A stretch of 64,000 nucleotides of DNA from Comamonadaceae bacterium (lineage in GTDB: Bacteria > Pseudomonadota > Gammaproteobacteria > Burkholderiales > Burkholderiaceae_C), in assembly GCA_947442105.1 (NCBI GenBank), contig CANEVH010000005.1:1-64000 (forward strand), in the 5' to 3' direction. The notes under the pieces were generated by a model. That model did no database searches and was not told the origin of the DNA. It saw only the letters and a program-made list of their open reading frames with translations. This document shows positions 18,021 to 27,684 of this stretch, in pieces; position 1 is the first letter of the stretch; each line of letters opens with the position of its first letter. A program made the position numbers and the translations under genes.

Positions 18021-19468
18021 GCCGATCTGAGTTTTTGACTGCCCTGCGCGCCATCGTGGGAGACGCCAACGTCCTGACCGAGGGCGACCTCACCGGCTAT
18101 GAGCTGGACTGGCGCAAACGCGAGCGTGGTAAAGCATTGGCCGTGGTGCGCCCCAGTTCCACCGCCCAAGTGGCTGAGGTGGTGAAAGCCTGCGCACAAG
18201 CGGGTGTAAGCATGGTGCCCCAGGGCGGTAACACCGGCATGGTGGTCGGCTCCACGCCAGACGCCAGCGGCACGCAAATCGTGCTGAGCCTCACGCGCAT
18301 GAACGCCATCCGTACGCTCGACGCGGCCAACCTGACGATCACCGTCGAAGCCGGATGCGTGCTGCAAACCCTGCAAGAGGCCTGCGACAGGGCCGGGTTC
18401 TTATTCCCCTTGAGCTTGGCCTCCGAGGGCAGTTGCACCATCGGCGGCAACCTGGGCACCAACGCCGGGGGCACGCAGGTGGTGCGCTTTGGCAACACCC
18501 GCGAACTCTGCCTGGGCCTGGAAGTGGTCACCGCCCAAGGCGAGGTGTGGAGCGGCCTGACCGGCCTGCGCAAGGACAACACCGGCTACGACTTGCGCCA
18601 CTTGTTCATCGGCTCCGAAGGCACGCTGGGCGTGATCACTGCCGCCACCATGAAGCTGTACCCGGCGCCCAAGTCGCAAACTACCGCGCTGGCTGCCGTG
18701 CCGTCACTGGACGCGGCCGTGGCGCTGCTAGGCCTGGCGCACCAGCATTTAGGCGCGGGCCTGACAGGTTTTGAAGTGATGGGCCAGTTTGCGCTGAGCT
18801 TGGTGAGCAAGCACTTTCCCCAGCAGCGTGTGCCCTTTTACGAGACCACGCCCTATTGCGTGGTGCTGGAGAACTCCGATAGCGAGTCCGACGCGCATGC
18901 GCGCGGCCAGTTCGAGCGCTTGCTGGAAGACGCAATGGCCCAGGGCTGCGTCAGCGACGCCGTGGTGGCTGAGAGCATGGCGCAGGCACGCGCGCTGTGG
19001 CACATCCGCGAGAGCATTCCTCTGGCCCAAGCCCAAGAGGGGCTGAATATCAAGCACGATATCTCTATCGCGGTGTCGCGCATTCCCGAATTTGTGCGCC
19101 TGGCCGATGCGGCCCTAGAGGCGCAGTTTCCCGGCGTGCGGCTGGTCAATTACGGCCACCTGGGCGACGGCAATTTGCATTACAACGTGCAGGCACCTGC
19201 TGGCGCGGACGCTGAAGTCTTTTTGCGTGACCAAGAAGGCCCGATCAATGGCGTGGTCTACGCCCTGGTGGATGATTTCAACGGCTCCATCTCTGCCGAA
19301 CACGGCATTGGCAGCCTCAAACGCGAAAAGCTGGAAAAGCACAAGTCGCCGGTTGCACTGGGTCTGATGCGCTCCATCAAAGCGGCGCTGGACCCGCACA
19401 ATATGTTCAACCCCGGGCGGATGCTGGCAGCCTCCGCTGCAGCATCGCAGAAATTGACCACGCCATGA
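18017..19468 (+). CDS. FAD-linked 2-hydroxyacid dehydrogenase (GlcD/D2HGDH type)
   Basis: 483 aa. The FAD_binding_4 (VAO/PCMH) half shows [21 protein letters not shown], and [15 protein letters not shown]; the C-terminal FAD-oxidase domain has [10 protein letters not shown] and ends with E-H-G-I-G...K-R-E-K-L...N-P-G-R-M. Such enzymes oxidise D-lactate, glycolate or D-2-hydroxyglutarate, passing electrons to the quinone pool or an electron-transfer flavoprotein. The compact form with no Fe-S partner nearby fits the D-2-hydroxyglutarate/D-lactate group; substrate unresolved. It overlaps thyA by ATGA. Confidence 0.88.
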   Translation: MSRSEFLTALRAIVGDANVLTEGDLTGYELDWRKRERGKALAVVRPSSTAQVAEVVKACAQAGVSMVPQGGNTGMVVGSTPDASGTQIVLSLTRMNAIRTLDAANLTITVEAGCVLQTLQEACDRAGFLFPLSLASEGSCTIGGNLGTNAGGTQVVRFGNTRELCLGLEVVTAQGEVWSGLTGLRKDNTGYDLRHLFIGSEGTLGVITAATMKLYPAPKSQTTALAAVPSLDAAVALLGLAHQHLGAGLTGFEVMGQFALSLVSKHFPQQRVPFYETTPYCVVLENSDSESDAHARGQFERLLEDAMAQGCVSDAVVAESMAQARALWHIRESIPLAQAQEGLNIKHDISIAVSRIPEFVRLADAALEAQFPGVRLVNYGHLGDGNLHYNVQAPAGADAEVFLRDQEGPINGVVYALVDDFNGSISAEHGIGSLKREKLEKHKSPVALGLMRSIKAALDPHNMFNPGRMLAASAAASQKLTTP

Positions 19469-20316
19469 CGTCTGACGCCGCCGCACCGGCATTACCCATT
19501 CCCCAGCAGTACGAAGACCTGCTGCGCCACGCCTACACCCACGGCGTGGACAAGCAAGACCGCACCGGCACTGGCACCAAAAGCGTGTTTGGCTACCAAA
19601 TGCGCTTTGACCTCTCGCAAGGCTTTCCGCTGGTCACCACAAAGAAAGTGCATTTGCGCAGCATCATCGTGGAGTTGCTGTGGTTTTTGACCGGCTCCAG
19701 CAACAACAACTGGCTCAAAGAGCGCGGCGTCTCCATCTGGGACGAATGGGCGCGCCCCGACGGCGATTTGGGGCCGGTCTACGGCGTGCAGTGGCGCAGC
19801 TGGCCCACGCCGGATGGCCAGCACATCGACCAGATCAGCGAAGTGCTGCAAACGCTCAAAACCAACCCCGACTCGCGGCGCATGATCGTGAGCGCCTGGA
19901 ACGTCGCCGAGCTTTCCAAAATGGCGCTCATGCCCTGCCACGCCTTCTTTCAGTTTTATGTGGCGCCCGCACAGACGCCGGGCGGGCGCGGCAAGCTGAG
20001 CTGCCAGCTCTACCAGCGCAGCGCCGACATCTTTTTGGGCGTGCCCTTCAATATTGCCAGCTACGCGCTGCTCACCCACATGGTGGCGCAGCAGTGCGAC
20101 CTGGAGGTAGGTGACTTCATCTGGACCGGCGGCGACTGCCACATTTACAGCAACCACCACGCGCAGGTGGATCTGCAACTCTCGCGCACACCCCTGCCCT
20201 ACCCCACGCTGCACCTGCTTCGCCGCCCGGACACGATCTTTGATTACCAGTTTGAAGATTTTGAGGTGCGCGGCTACGCCCCCCACCCGGCCATCAAAGC
20301 CCCTGTGGCGGTATAA
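19465..20316 (+). CDS. thyA: Thymidylate synthase
   Basis: 283 aa. It methylates dUMP to dTMP using 5,10-methylene-tetrahydrofolate. The catalytic Cys is in [12 protein letters not shown]; the following [20 protein letters not shown] is the family's nucleotide-binding stretch. About 19 residues longer than E. coli ThyA, with an N-terminal Ala/Pro lead and an extra loop after the active site. It is followed after 6 nt by folA, which regenerates the tetrahydrofolate it consumes. Confidence 0.96.
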   Translation: MTSDAAAPALPIPQQYEDLLRHAYTHGVDKQDRTGTGTKSVFGYQMRFDLSQGFPLVTTKKVHLRSIIVELLWFLTGSSNNNWLKERGVSIWDEWARPDGDLGPVYGVQWRSWPTPDGQHIDQISEVLQTLKTNPDSRRMIVSAWNVAELSKMALMPCHAFFQFYVAPAQTPGGRGKLSCQLYQRSADIFLGVPFNIASYALLTHMVAQQCDLEVGDFIWTGGDCHIYSNHHAQVDLQLSRTPLPYPTLHLLRRPDTIFDYQFEDFEVRGYAPHPAIKAPVAV

Positions 20317-20322
20317 AAAACC

Positions 20323-20814
20323 ATGCGCCTGCACCTGATTTTTGCCCGCGCGGCCAATGGCGTCATAGGCAACCAAGGCGTACTGCCCTGGCACTTGCCC
20401 GAAGACCTGGCGCACTTCAAACGCAGCACACTGGGCTGCCCAGTCGTCATGGGCCGCAAAACCTGGGATTCACTGCCGCCCAAGTTTCGCCCGCTGCCGG
20501 GGCGCCTGAATGTGGTAATCACCCGGCAGCCAGGCTGGCAGGCGGAGGGCGCGGTGGCAGCCCATTCCCTGCAATCGGCAATGGCGCTTTGCACAGCGCA
20601 CCCGGACGTGTGGGTGATAGGCGGTGCACAGATTTACCAACAGGCCTTGCCGCTGGCCGCCACCGCCGAAATCACCGAAATTGACATCGCCCCGGAGGGC
20701 GACGCCTTTGCGCCTGTATTTGGCCCAGAGTGGCTGGAGACGCGGCGTGAGCGCCATATGGCTGCCAATGGGCTGGCTTATTGCTTTGTGACGCAGGTTA
20801 AGAAGGCAGACTAG
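20323..20814 (+). CDS. folA: Dihydrofolate reductase
   Basis: 163 aa, normal. It reduces dihydrofolate with NADPH. Visible: I-F-A-R-A-A-N-G-V-I-G-N (N-terminal strand and Met20-type loop), W-H-L-P-E-D-L-A-H-F-K (substrate-binding with the active-site acidic residue), V-V-M-G-R-K-T-W-D-S-L-P and V-I-G-G-A-Q-I-Y (NADPH binding). Directly downstream of thyA. Confidence 0.96.
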   Translation: MRLHLIFARAANGVIGNQGVLPWHLPEDLAHFKRSTLGCPVVMGRKTWDSLPPKFRPLPGRLNVVITRQPGWQAEGAVAAHSLQSAMALCTAHPDVWVIGGAQIYQQALPLAATAEITEIDIAPEGDAFAPVFGPEWLETRRERHMAANGLAYCFVTQVKKAD

Positions 20815-21007
20815 CCCCCGGTCAAGCTCTGCCCCAGCCTAGAAGTCTGCGCTGGTTTGGTGCCTCCGGGGCACTTCCTGAGGTTCCTGGTAGTCGTTCG
20901 CCCCACGATTGAACTTTGCCCACTCTACGCATTCATCGAACATCAATGGTGTAAGCCAACGTCATCGTCCACAGGCCACCGACGTAAACCATTGCGCGCC
21001 AGCAGGC
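20815..21007. other. Non-coding gap between folA and the ssrA terminator
   Basis: About 190 bp. folA and ssrA converge here. No gene or repeat is apparent. The plus-strand frame that begins at 20857 runs into the complement of tmRNA and is not credible. Confidence 0.5.
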
Positions 21008-21038
21008 AAAAAAAGCCAACCGGTGAGGGTTGGCTTTT
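21008..21038 (-). terminator. Intrinsic terminator of ssrA
   Basis: AAAAGCCAACC (21011-21021) pairs perfectly with GGTTGGCTTTT (21028-21038) around a 6-nt loop. On the minus strand the stem runs into seven T residues. It begins 8 nt after the tmRNA CCA end. Confidence 0.9.
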
Positions 21039-21045
21039 AAGGGAT

Positions 21046-21432
21046 TGGTGGAGCTGGCGGGATTTGAACCCGCGTCCGCAAGCCATCTTCGAGCAGATCT
21101 ACATGTTTAGTGGTCTGATTTGGGTCTCGCCCGGGTGAACGCGCAGCCACACGCTTTCACCATCGCCAGTACCCTATTGTCTTGCTCCAAACCAAGGTAC
21201 CCGGTATGGCGCCAGCCGATGTGAATGACCTCACAGCCTGGACGATGCGGTTTTCACCCCATCACCCTTGCCCAGCCCATCGGCCTGCTGTTGTAAGGCT
21301 CACTGGTGTTTAAGCAGCGAGTGCGAAACGTTCGTCGTTTGCAGTTAGTTTTTTTGAATCTGTTTTACGAGCGCATTCAGCTCGACATGCACCACAGCGA
21401 TTCCGTACCCACGTCGAAACCAGTGCAGCCCC
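21046..21432 (-). ncRNA. ssrA: Transfer-messenger RNA (tmRNA)
   Basis: 387 nt. tmRNA rescues stalled ribosomes and tags the nascent chain for proteolysis. The 5' end GGGGCTG pairs with the 3' CAGCTCC before ACCA; the 3' part has a tRNA-Ala-like T arm (GGTTCAAATCC), and the 5' part has TTTCGACGTGGGT. The tag frame starts at GCA 21342 and ends at TAA 21310: A-N-D-E-R-F-A-L-A-A, preceded in the cell by the charged Ala. This tag is typical of Burkholderiales. The gene starts 12 nt after gph on the same strand, so its promoter lies inside gph. Confidence 0.97.
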
Positions 21433-21441
21433 AAGCTTTCG

Positions 21442-21469
21442 ATTTTAGGCGCTTTGCAGCAATTGCAAG
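21442..21469 (-). promoter_or_regulatory. Likely ssrA promoter inside the end of gph
   Basis: On the minus strand CTTGCA (21469-21464) and TAAAAT (21447-21442) are 16 bp apart and about 9 nt before the mature tmRNA 5' end, allowing a short leader removed by RNase P. The TAAAAT box begins with the TAA stop codon of gph (21447-21445). Confidence 0.55.
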
Positions 21470-22119
21470 AGCGCTAGCGGAGAATTAATCTGGGCGTGGG
21501 CGTTCCAGGCTGCTACATCGCTTCGGCTGCCCAGATAACCGTAGGTCGCGGCCACGGTGCGCATGCCAGCCGCGTGACCCGCCACGATGTCTCGCTCGTC
21601 GTCGCCCACGTAGAGGCAATGCGCCGGGTCCAAGCCCATGCGGCGGGCGGCTTCTAGCAGCGGCGCGGGGTGCGGCTTGGCGTGGGGCGTGGTGTCGCCA
21701 CTGACAATGGCGCCCGCACTGGCAAACAGGGGCATGCCAGCAGTCAGCGGATCGGTGAATCGCTGCGACTTGTTCGTCACCACGCCCCAGGCTATGCCGC
21801 GCGCCTGCAAGGCCGCAATCAGCTCAGCAACGCCCTCAAAGGCAAAAGTGCGTTCGGTGAGGCAGCGCTCGTAGGTGGTGAAAAACTCTTCTCGCATGGC
21901 TTCAAAGTCAGCGTGGTCTGGGCCCATGGCAAAAGCTATTTCCAGCATGCCACGCGCGCCCGCACCGCACAGGGGCCGGTAGACCTCCAAGGGCAAGGAC
22001 GCCATGCCGCGCCGAATGCGCATTTGGTCTGCGGCCGCTCCCAGGTCAGGTGCGCTGTCGATGAGCGTTCCGTCCAGGTCGAAAAGTACGCCCGACACAT
22101 TGTGAAAAATACCCATCAC
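21445..22119 (-). CDS. gph: HAD-family phosphoglycolate phosphatase
   Basis: 224 aa. HAD motif I is F-D-L-D-G-T-L-I-D-S-A-P-D-L at about 13-26, with the nucleophile Asp; motif II is V-V-T-N-K; motif III with the acidic pair is Y-V-G-D-D-E-R-D-I-V-A-G. The D-S-A-P-D-L extension is typical of Gph, which removes 2-phosphoglycolate formed in DNA repair. It follows ubiG on the same strand by 4 nt, the usual ubiG-gph pair. The last codons overlap the ssrA promoter. Confidence 0.92.
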   Translation of the reverse strand: MMGIFHNVSGVLFDLDGTLIDSAPDLGAAADQMRIRRGMASLPLEVYRPLCGAGARGMLEIAFAMGPDHADFEAMREEFFTTYERCLTERTFAFEGVAELIAALQARGIAWGVVTNKSQRFTDPLTAGMPLFASAGAIVSGDTTPHAKPHPAPLLEAARRMGLDPAHCLYVGDDERDIVAGHAAGMRTVAATYGYLGSRSDVAAWNAHAQINSPLALLQLLQSA

Positions 22120-22123
22120 CGCG

Positions 22124-22840
22124 CTAGCCCAGCTTTTGGGTGGCGAACAGGTAGTTCACCGACGTGTTGTCAATCATGGCGTAACGGCGGGTAAGCGGGT
22201 TGTAGTCCATGCCTTTGGTTTGACGCAGGTCCAGGCCCGCCGCCCGGCAATAGGCCGCCAGCTCACTGGGGCGAATCATCTTGGCGTACTCATGCGTTCC
22301 GCGCGGTAAAAGGTTGAGGACGTACTCTGCGCCCACGATCGCCAACAGAAATGATTTGGGACTGCGGTCGAGCGTGGAGAAAAACACCCAGCCCCCCGGC
22401 TTGACCAGTGTGGCGCAGGCCCGTACCACGGATGCGGGGTCGGGCACGTGCTCCAGCATTTCCATGCAAGTAACAAGGTCGAAGCTAGCCGACGCTTCGC
22501 TGGCCAGGGCTTCGGCACTCACTTCTCGGTAGCTAACCCCTGCCGTTTCAGCTTCCATGGCATGGAGTTGCGCCACCCGAAGCGCCTTGGTGGACAGGTC
22601 GATGCCCAAAACCTGAGCACCTTTGCGCGCCATGGAGTCCGCCAAAATGCCACCTCCACATCCCACATCCAGTGCGGAGATACCTTTGACCGGGCATATC
22701 GCGTTGATCCACTCCAAGCGCAGGGGGTTGATTTGGTGCAGCGGGCGAAACTCGCTGTCTTTGTCCCACCAGCGATGCGCCAGTTCAGAAAACTTGGCCA
22801 GTTCGGCAGGATCAGCGTTTACGGAAGTCGTATTTGTCAT
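22124..22840 (-). CDS. ubiG: Ubiquinone biosynthesis O-methyltransferase
   Basis: 238 aa. UbiG does both O-methylations of ubiquinone synthesis using S-adenosylmethionine. The SAM-binding motif is A-L-D-V-G-C-G-G-G-I-L-A-D-S-M-A; further family segments are F-S-E-L-A-H-R-W-W-D at the N-terminus, V-T-C-M-E-M-L-E-H-V-P-D-P and F-F-S-T-L-D-R-S-P-K-S. Head of the ubiG-gph unit. Confidence 0.96.
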   Translation of the reverse strand: MTNTTSVNADPAELAKFSELAHRWWDKDSEFRPLHQINPLRLEWINAICPVKGISALDVGCGGGILADSMARKGAQVLGIDLSTKALRVAQLHAMEAETAGVSYREVSAEALASEASASFDLVTCMEMLEHVPDPASVVRACATLVKPGGWVFFSTLDRSPKSFLLAIVGAEYVLNLLPRGTHEYAKMIRPSELAAYCRAAGLDLRQTKGMDYNPLTRRYAMIDNTSVNYLFATQKLG

Positions 22841-22881
22841 CTTGAGATTATCTTGCCCAAGTGTGCTAGGGCTGGCGAAGG

Positions 22882-22914
22882 AAAAAAAAGACCCGCCGAA
22901 GCGGGTCTTTTTTT
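22882..22914. terminator. Bidirectional terminator between ompA-like and ubiG genes
   Basis: AAAGACCCGC (22887-22896) pairs with GCGGGTCTTT (22901-22910) around CGAA, a stable tetraloop type. A-runs on the left and T-runs on the right make it work on either strand; on the minus strand it ends the OmpA-like transcript, 13 nt past its stop. Confidence 0.9.
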
Positions 22915-22926
22915 GGACAGTAGCGC

Positions 22927-23607
22927 TTATTTGGCGCGGGTGCCGATCACTTCCACCTCTACGCGGCGGTTTTTGGCACGGCCTTCATTCGTCTTGTTGT
23001 CAGCGATAGGGCTGGTCTCGCCTTTGCCTTCGGTGTAGATGCGGTTCTTTTCCACGCCTTTGGAGGTCAAGTAAGCCTTCACGGTTTCGGAGCGAGCGAT
23101 GGACAGCTTCTGGTTGTAGCCATCGGCGCCGATTGCGTCGGTATGGCCCACCGCGATGATCACTTCGAGGTTGATGCCTTTGAGCTTGCCAACCAAGTCA
23201 TCGAGCTTGGCCTTGCCTTCAGGCTTGAGCACGGACTTGTCAAAGTCAAAGAATGCGTCCGCCGCGTAGGTTACTTTGGTCGCTGCAGCCGCTGGTGTTG
23301 GTGCTGGTACCGGCACCGGTGCGGGGGCTGGAGCAGCAACTGGTGCGGGAGCTGGAGCCGGTGCGGGGGCAGCAACTGGTGCGGGGGCTGGAGCCGGTGC
23401 GGGTGCTGGTGCTGGTGCAACGATTGCGCCATCGCAACCAGGAGCAGCTGTTGCAGGTGTCCAGTTGGCATCGCGCCAGCACAAGCCGGTTCCGCTCTTC
23501 CACACTTCACCACTCGCATTGCGCCAATTGTGAATTTCCTGAGCGCCTGCTACAGAAGCAAATGCTGCTACTGCGACCCATGCGGCAATTTTGTTAAGTT
23601 TAATCAC
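22927..23607 (-). CDS. OmpA-family outer-membrane lipoprotein-like/peptidoglycan-binding protein
   Basis: 226 aa, GTG start with AAAGGAAA upstream. Order: signal peptide (1-22, ending A-G-A), a small Cys-containing domain with W-R-N-A-S-G-E-V-W-K-S-G-T-G-L-C-W-R (two Cys, probably disulfide-bonded), an Ala-Pro-rich linker of about 50 residues, then an OmpA C-terminal domain with Y-A-A-D-A-F-F-D-F-D-K-S, V-G-H-T-D-A-I-G and N-x-x-L-S-x-x-R-S-E-x-V as peptidoglycan-binding elements, ending N-R-R-V-E-V-E-V. No beta-barrel is seen: the protein probably anchors to the cell wall rather than forming a full OmpA. The linker is coded by GGTGC-rich repeats at about 23288-23420. Confidence 0.9.
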   Translation of the reverse strand: MIKLNKIAAWVAVAAFASVAGAQEIHNWRNASGEVWKSGTGLCWRDANWTPATAAPGCDGAIVAPAPAPAPAPAPAPVAAPAPAPAPAPVAAPAPAPVPVPAPTPAAAATKVTYAADAFFDFDKSVLKPEGKAKLDDLVGKLKGINLEVIIAVGHTDAIGADGYNQKLSIARSETVKAYLTSKGVEKNRIYTEGKGETSPIADNKTNEGRAKNRRVEVEVIGTRAK

Positions 23608-23849
23608 GGTATTTCCTTTAAGGAATCAAATGCAGCAGTGCTGCGGGCAAGTTATTGGACGCCTGCGGCGCTGCGCACCAAAAAGCGTTCCAATGATTGT
23701 GCCACAGCGACGACCCCACAATTGGCTTATTCGCCCATGAGACACATGGCTTTTTGACGTGGGTCAGCCCCGAATTGGGCATCCTGCGGCCTCGCAGAGG
23801 CCGGTCGTAGAATCGGCGCCCAGTTAAAGACGACAACGAAGAAGCTCCC

Positions 23850-26519
23850 ATGACCCAGTTCGCAAAAGAAACGCTCCCCATCAGCCTTGAAGAGGAAATG
23901 CGGCGCAGCTACCTGGACTACGCGATGAGCGTCATTGTGGGTCGCGCCCTGCCAGACGCGCGCGATGGCCTCAAACCGGTGCATAGGCGGGTTTTGTTTG
24001 CGATGCATGAGCTCAATAACGACTGGAACCGCCCTTACAAAAAATCGGCGCGTATCGTGGGTGATGTCATTGGTAAATACCACCCGCACGGCGACCAGTC
24101 GGTGTACGACACGATTGTTCGCATGGCGCAAGACTTTTCTATGCGCCATATGCTGGTCGATGGCCAGGGTAATTTCGGATCGGTGGACGGCGACAACGCG
24201 GCCGCCATGCGCTACACAGAAATCCGCCTTGCCAAGATTGCCCATGAGCTGCTGGCCGATCTGGACAAGGAAACCGTCGATTTCGGACCCAACTACGACG
24301 GCTCGGAAAAAGAGCCGTTGGTCATGCCCACGCGCATTCCCAATCTGTTGGTCAACGGCTCGGGCGGTATTGCCGTGGGTATGGCGACCAATATTCCGCC
24401 GCACAACCTGAACGAAGTGGTGGACGCTTGCTTGCATTTGCTGCGCCACCCAGACGCCACCATCGACGACCTGATGGAAATCGTGCCTGCGCCTGACTTT
24501 CCGACAGCCGGCATTATTTATGGCATCAACGGCGTCAAAGACGGCTACCGCACTGGGCGCGGCAAGGTGGTCATGCGCGCAAAGTGCCATTTTGAAGACA
24601 TCGACAAGGGTGCGCGCCAAGCCATCATCGTCGACGAGCTGCCCTATCAGGTCAACAAAAAGACGCTGCAAGAGCGCATGGCCGAGCTGGTGCACGAGAA
24701 AAAGATCGAAGGCATTAGCCACATTCAGGACGAGTCGGACAAATCTGGCATGCGCTTGGTGATTGAGCTCAAGCGCGGCGAAGTACCCGAAGTGGTGCTC
24801 AACAACCTGTACAAACAAACCCAGTTGCAAGACACCTTTGGCATGAACATGGTGGCCTTGATTGACGGGCAACCCAAGCTGTGCAATCTGAAAGACCTGA
24901 TTGAGGTGTTTTTGCAGCACCGGCGCGAGGTAGTGACACGGCGCACGGTGTTTAACCTGCGCAAGGCGCGGGAGCGCGGCCATGTGCTCGAAGGCTTGGC
25001 GGTAGCGCTGGCCAATATTGACGACTTTATTGCCATCATCCGCAACGCACCCACGCCCCCAGTGGCCAAGGCCGAACTGATGACGCGCAGCTGGGACAGC
25101 AAACTGGTACGCGAAATGCTCACCCGCAGCCGCAGCGACGGCGGCGTGGTAAACGCCGACGATTACCGCCCCTACGGTTTGGAAAAAGAATATGGCATGG
25201 GCAGCGATGGCCTCTACCGCCTTTCAGACACACAGGCGCAAGAAATCTTGCAAATGCGCCTGCAGCGCCTGACCGGGCTGGAGCAAGACAAGATCGTCGC
25301 CGAATACAAAGAGGTCATGGCCGAGATCGACGACCTGCTGGACATTCTGGCCAAGCCAGAACGGGTTTCGACCATCATTACCGGTGAACTCGGCACGATT
25401 CGCCAGGAATTTGGCCAAACCAAAATTGGCGCGCGCCGCAGCCTGGTGGAGCACAGCTCGTATGACCTGAGCACCGAAGACCTGATTACACCCACCGACA
25501 TGGTGGTCACGCTCAGCCACAGCGGCTATATCAAAAGCCAGCCCTTAAGCGAATACCGGGCGCAAAAGCGCGGCGGGCGTGGCAAACAGGCCACCGCCAC
25601 CAAAGAAGACGACTGGGTCGACCAGCTGTTTATCGCCAACACGCACGACTACATCTTGTGCTTTAGCAACCGGGGCCGTTTGTACTGGCTCAAGGTCTGG
25701 GAAGTGCCCCAGGGCTCGCGCGGCTCGCGCGGACGGCCCATCGTCAATATGTTCCCGCTGCAAGAGGGCGAAAAAATTACGGTGGTGCTGCCGCTGACTG
25801 GCGAGAAGCGCACCTTCCCCGCCGACCAGTATGTGTTCATGGCCACGTCCATGGGCACGGTCAAGAAGACGCCTTTGGACGATTTCAGCAACCCGCGCAA
25901 GGTCGGCATCATTGCCGTGAACCTGGACGAAGGCGACTACCTGATTGGCGCGGCCATTACCGACGGCCAGCACGACGTGATGCTGTTCTCGGACGGCGGC
26001 AAGGCGGTGCGTTTTAACGAAGACGAAGTGACCGCGCACGGGCGCCAGTCGCGCGGCGTCAAAGGCATGAACCTCGAAGACGGCCAGAGCGTGATCGCCA
26101 TGCTGGTGGCCGAAGACGAGCTGCAAAGCGTACTGACCGCCACCGAGAACGGCTACGGCAAACGCACCAGCATTACCGAATACACCCGCCACGGGCGCGG
26201 TACCAAAGGCATGATTGCCATCCAGCAAACCGAGCGCAATGGCCGCGTTGTGGCTGCTACGCTGGTGCACGCGGACGACGAAATCATGTTGATCACCGAC
26301 CGTGGCGTGCTGGTGCGCACTCGCGTTTCTGAAATCCGCGAACTCGGCCGCGCTACCCAGGGCGTGACGCTGATTGGCTTGGACGAAGGCTCCAAGCTCA
26401 GCGGCCTGCAGCGCATTGTGGAAAACGACGCCAACCCTTCTGACGCCACCGATGGCGCCGACGGCAGCGAAGCGTCTGACGGAAGCGCCGACGAGGGCGA
26501 CGCCCCCACGCAAGCGTAA
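23850..26519 (+). CDS. gyrA: DNA gyrase subunit A
   Basis: 889 aa. It cuts and rejoins DNA in the A2B2 gyrase that adds negative supercoils. Residue numbering follows E. coli exactly at the N-terminus: catalytic Tyr122 lies in A-A-M-R-Y-T-E. The quinolone region reads H80-G-D-Q-S-V-Y-D87: position 83 is Gln (Ser in E. coli), Asp87 is kept. The GyrA box is present as Q-K-R-G-G-R-G, followed by the beta-pinwheel C-terminal domain with repeated G-R-x-x-R-G-V-K-G-M motifs, and an acidic tail rich in D, E, S and A. serC begins 14 nt after the stop; a long plus-strand run follows. Confidence 0.97.
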   Translation: MTQFAKETLPISLEEEMRRSYLDYAMSVIVGRALPDARDGLKPVHRRVLFAMHELNNDWNRPYKKSARIVGDVIGKYHPHGDQSVYDTIVRMAQDFSMRHMLVDGQGNFGSVDGDNAAAMRYTEIRLAKIAHELLADLDKETVDFGPNYDGSEKEPLVMPTRIPNLLVNGSGGIAVGMATNIPPHNLNEVVDACLHLLRHPDATIDDLMEIVPAPDFPTAGIIYGINGVKDGYRTGRGKVVMRAKCHFEDIDKGARQAIIVDELPYQVNKKTLQERMAELVHEKKIEGISHIQDESDKSGMRLVIELKRGEVPEVVLNNLYKQTQLQDTFGMNMVALIDGQPKLCNLKDLIEVFLQHRREVVTRRTVFNLRKARERGHVLEGLAVALANIDDFIAIIRNAPTPPVAKAELMTRSWDSKLVREMLTRSRSDGGVVNADDYRPYGLEKEYGMGSDGLYRLSDTQAQEILQMRLQRLTGLEQDKIVAEYKEVMAEIDDLLDILAKPERVSTIITGELGTIRQEFGQTKIGARRSLVEHSSYDLSTEDLITPTDMVVTLSHSGYIKSQPLSEYRAQKRGGRGKQATATKEDDWVDQLFIANTHDYILCFSNRGRLYWLKVWEVPQGSRGSRGRPIVNMFPLQEGEKITVVLPLTGEKRTFPADQYVFMATSMGTVKKTPLDDFSNPRKVGIIAVNLDEGDYLIGAAITDGQHDVMLFSDGGKAVRFNEDEVTAHGRQSRGVKGMNLEDGQSVIAMLVAEDELQSVLTATENGYGKRTSITEYTRHGRGTKGMIAIQQTERNGRVVAATLVHADDEIMLITDRGVLVRTRVSEIRELGRATQGVTLIGLDEGSKLSGLQRIVENDANPSDATDGADGSEASDGSADEGDAPTQA

Positions 26520-26533
26520 ACCGGGCCTGCGGC

Positions 26534-27661
26534 GTGACCCGACCCTATAACTTCTCAGCCGGTCCGGCCACCATGCCCGAAGAGGTGCTGGCGCAAGCCG
26601 CCCGCGAGATGCTGGACTGGCCTGACGCCAGCGGCAAGCGCTGCGGCATGGGCGTGATGGAAATGAGCCACCGGGGCAAGGAGTTCATGTCCATCTGCGC
26701 CCACGCGGAGGCCACGCTGCGCAGCCTGCTGGCGGTGCCCGCGCACTTCAAAGTATTGTTCATGCAAGGCGGCGGTTTGGCCGAAAACGCCATCGTTCCC
26801 ATGAACCTGAGCGCCCTGCGCGCGCAGCCAGGCCAGCGCGGCCAGACCGACTTTGTGGTGACGGGTAGCTGGAGCCAAAAGTCTTTGGCCGAGGCTGGAA
26901 AATACAGCGACACCCACGTGGCTGCCAGCGCCCAGGCCTCAGGGTTCACCGACGTTCCCGACCCGGCAGCTTGGCAAATCCGCCCCGGCGCGAGTTACGT
27001 GCACGTTTGCAGCAACGAGACCATCCATGGCGTGGAATTCCAGGCGCTGCCCGACCTGAAGGCGCTGGGTTCGGACGCCGCCTTGGTGGTCGATTTTTCG
27101 TCCCACGTGGCATCGCGCCCCGTGGACTGGAGCCGGGTGGGCTTGGCGTTTGGCGGCGCGCAGAAAAACCTGGGGCCGGCCGGCTTGACGCTGGTGGTGG
27201 TGCGCGAAGACCTGCTGGGCTACGCCTTGGGTCTTTGCCCCAGCGCCTTCAACTACCAAACCGTGGCCGCCAATGGCTCGATGTACAACACGCCGCCCAC
27301 CTATGCCATTTACATGGCGGGCTTGGTGTTTGACTGGTTGCAGCGCCAGGGCGGCGTTGCGGCCATGGAGGCGCAAAACATCGCCAAAGTGCAGGCGCTG
27401 TACCACGCCATTGACAGCTCAAGCCTGTACGTCAACCACGTGCACCCCGACTGCCGCTCGCGCATGAACGTGCCCTTTTTCTTGCGCAATGAGGCCTTGA
27501 ACGAGGCATTTTTGGCCGGGGCATCGGCGGCGGGCTTGCTGCAACTCAAGGGCCACAAGTCGGTGGGCGGCATGCGCGCCAGCATTTACAACGCCATGCC
27601 GCTGGCCGGCGTGCAGGCGCTGGTGGCCTATATGCAAGACTTTGAACGGCACCACGCTTAA
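26534..27661 (+). CDS. serC: Phosphoserine aminotransferase
   Basis: 375 aa, GTG start. It makes 3-phosphoserine from 3-phosphohydroxypyruvate and glutamate, and serves pyridoxal synthesis in some bacteria. N-terminal Y-N-F-S-A-G-P-A and the E-M-S-H-R-G segment are family hallmarks; the PLP Lys is in [12 protein letters not shown]; the phosphate-binding Arg lies in [10 protein letters not shown]. serC-pheA-tyrA-aroA order is common in betaproteobacteria. Confidence 0.95.
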   Translation: MTRPYNFSAGPATMPEEVLAQAAREMLDWPDASGKRCGMGVMEMSHRGKEFMSICAHAEATLRSLLAVPAHFKVLFMQGGGLAENAIVPMNLSALRAQPGQRGQTDFVVTGSWSQKSLAEAGKYSDTHVAASAQASGFTDVPDPAAWQIRPGASYVHVCSNETIHGVEFQALPDLKALGSDAALVVDFSSHVASRPVDWSRVGLAFGGAQKNLGPAGLTLVVVREDLLGYALGLCPSAFNYQTVAANGSMYNTPPTYAIYMAGLVFDWLQRQGGVAAMEAQNIAKVQALYHAIDSSSLYVNHVHPDCRSRMNVPFFLRNEALNEAFLAGASAAGLLQLKGHKSVGGMRASIYNAMPLAGVQALVAYMQDFERHHA

Positions 27662-27684
27662 GCCACCCAAAAGAAGAACACCGG

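Noticed and set aside
20857-21138. 93-aa plus-strand frame ending in the ssrA complement
   Set aside because: Its second half is the reverse complement of the tmRNA 3' end, which explains it fully.
23288-23420. GGTGC-rich tandem tract considered as a CRISPR-like or regulatory repeat
   Set aside because: Repeats are unequal and in frame with the Ala-Pro linker of the OmpA-like protein; there are no spacers.
23727-24983. 418-aa minus-strand frame inside gyrA
   Set aside because: His/Val-rich shadow opposite a certain gyrA; no family pattern or ribosome site.
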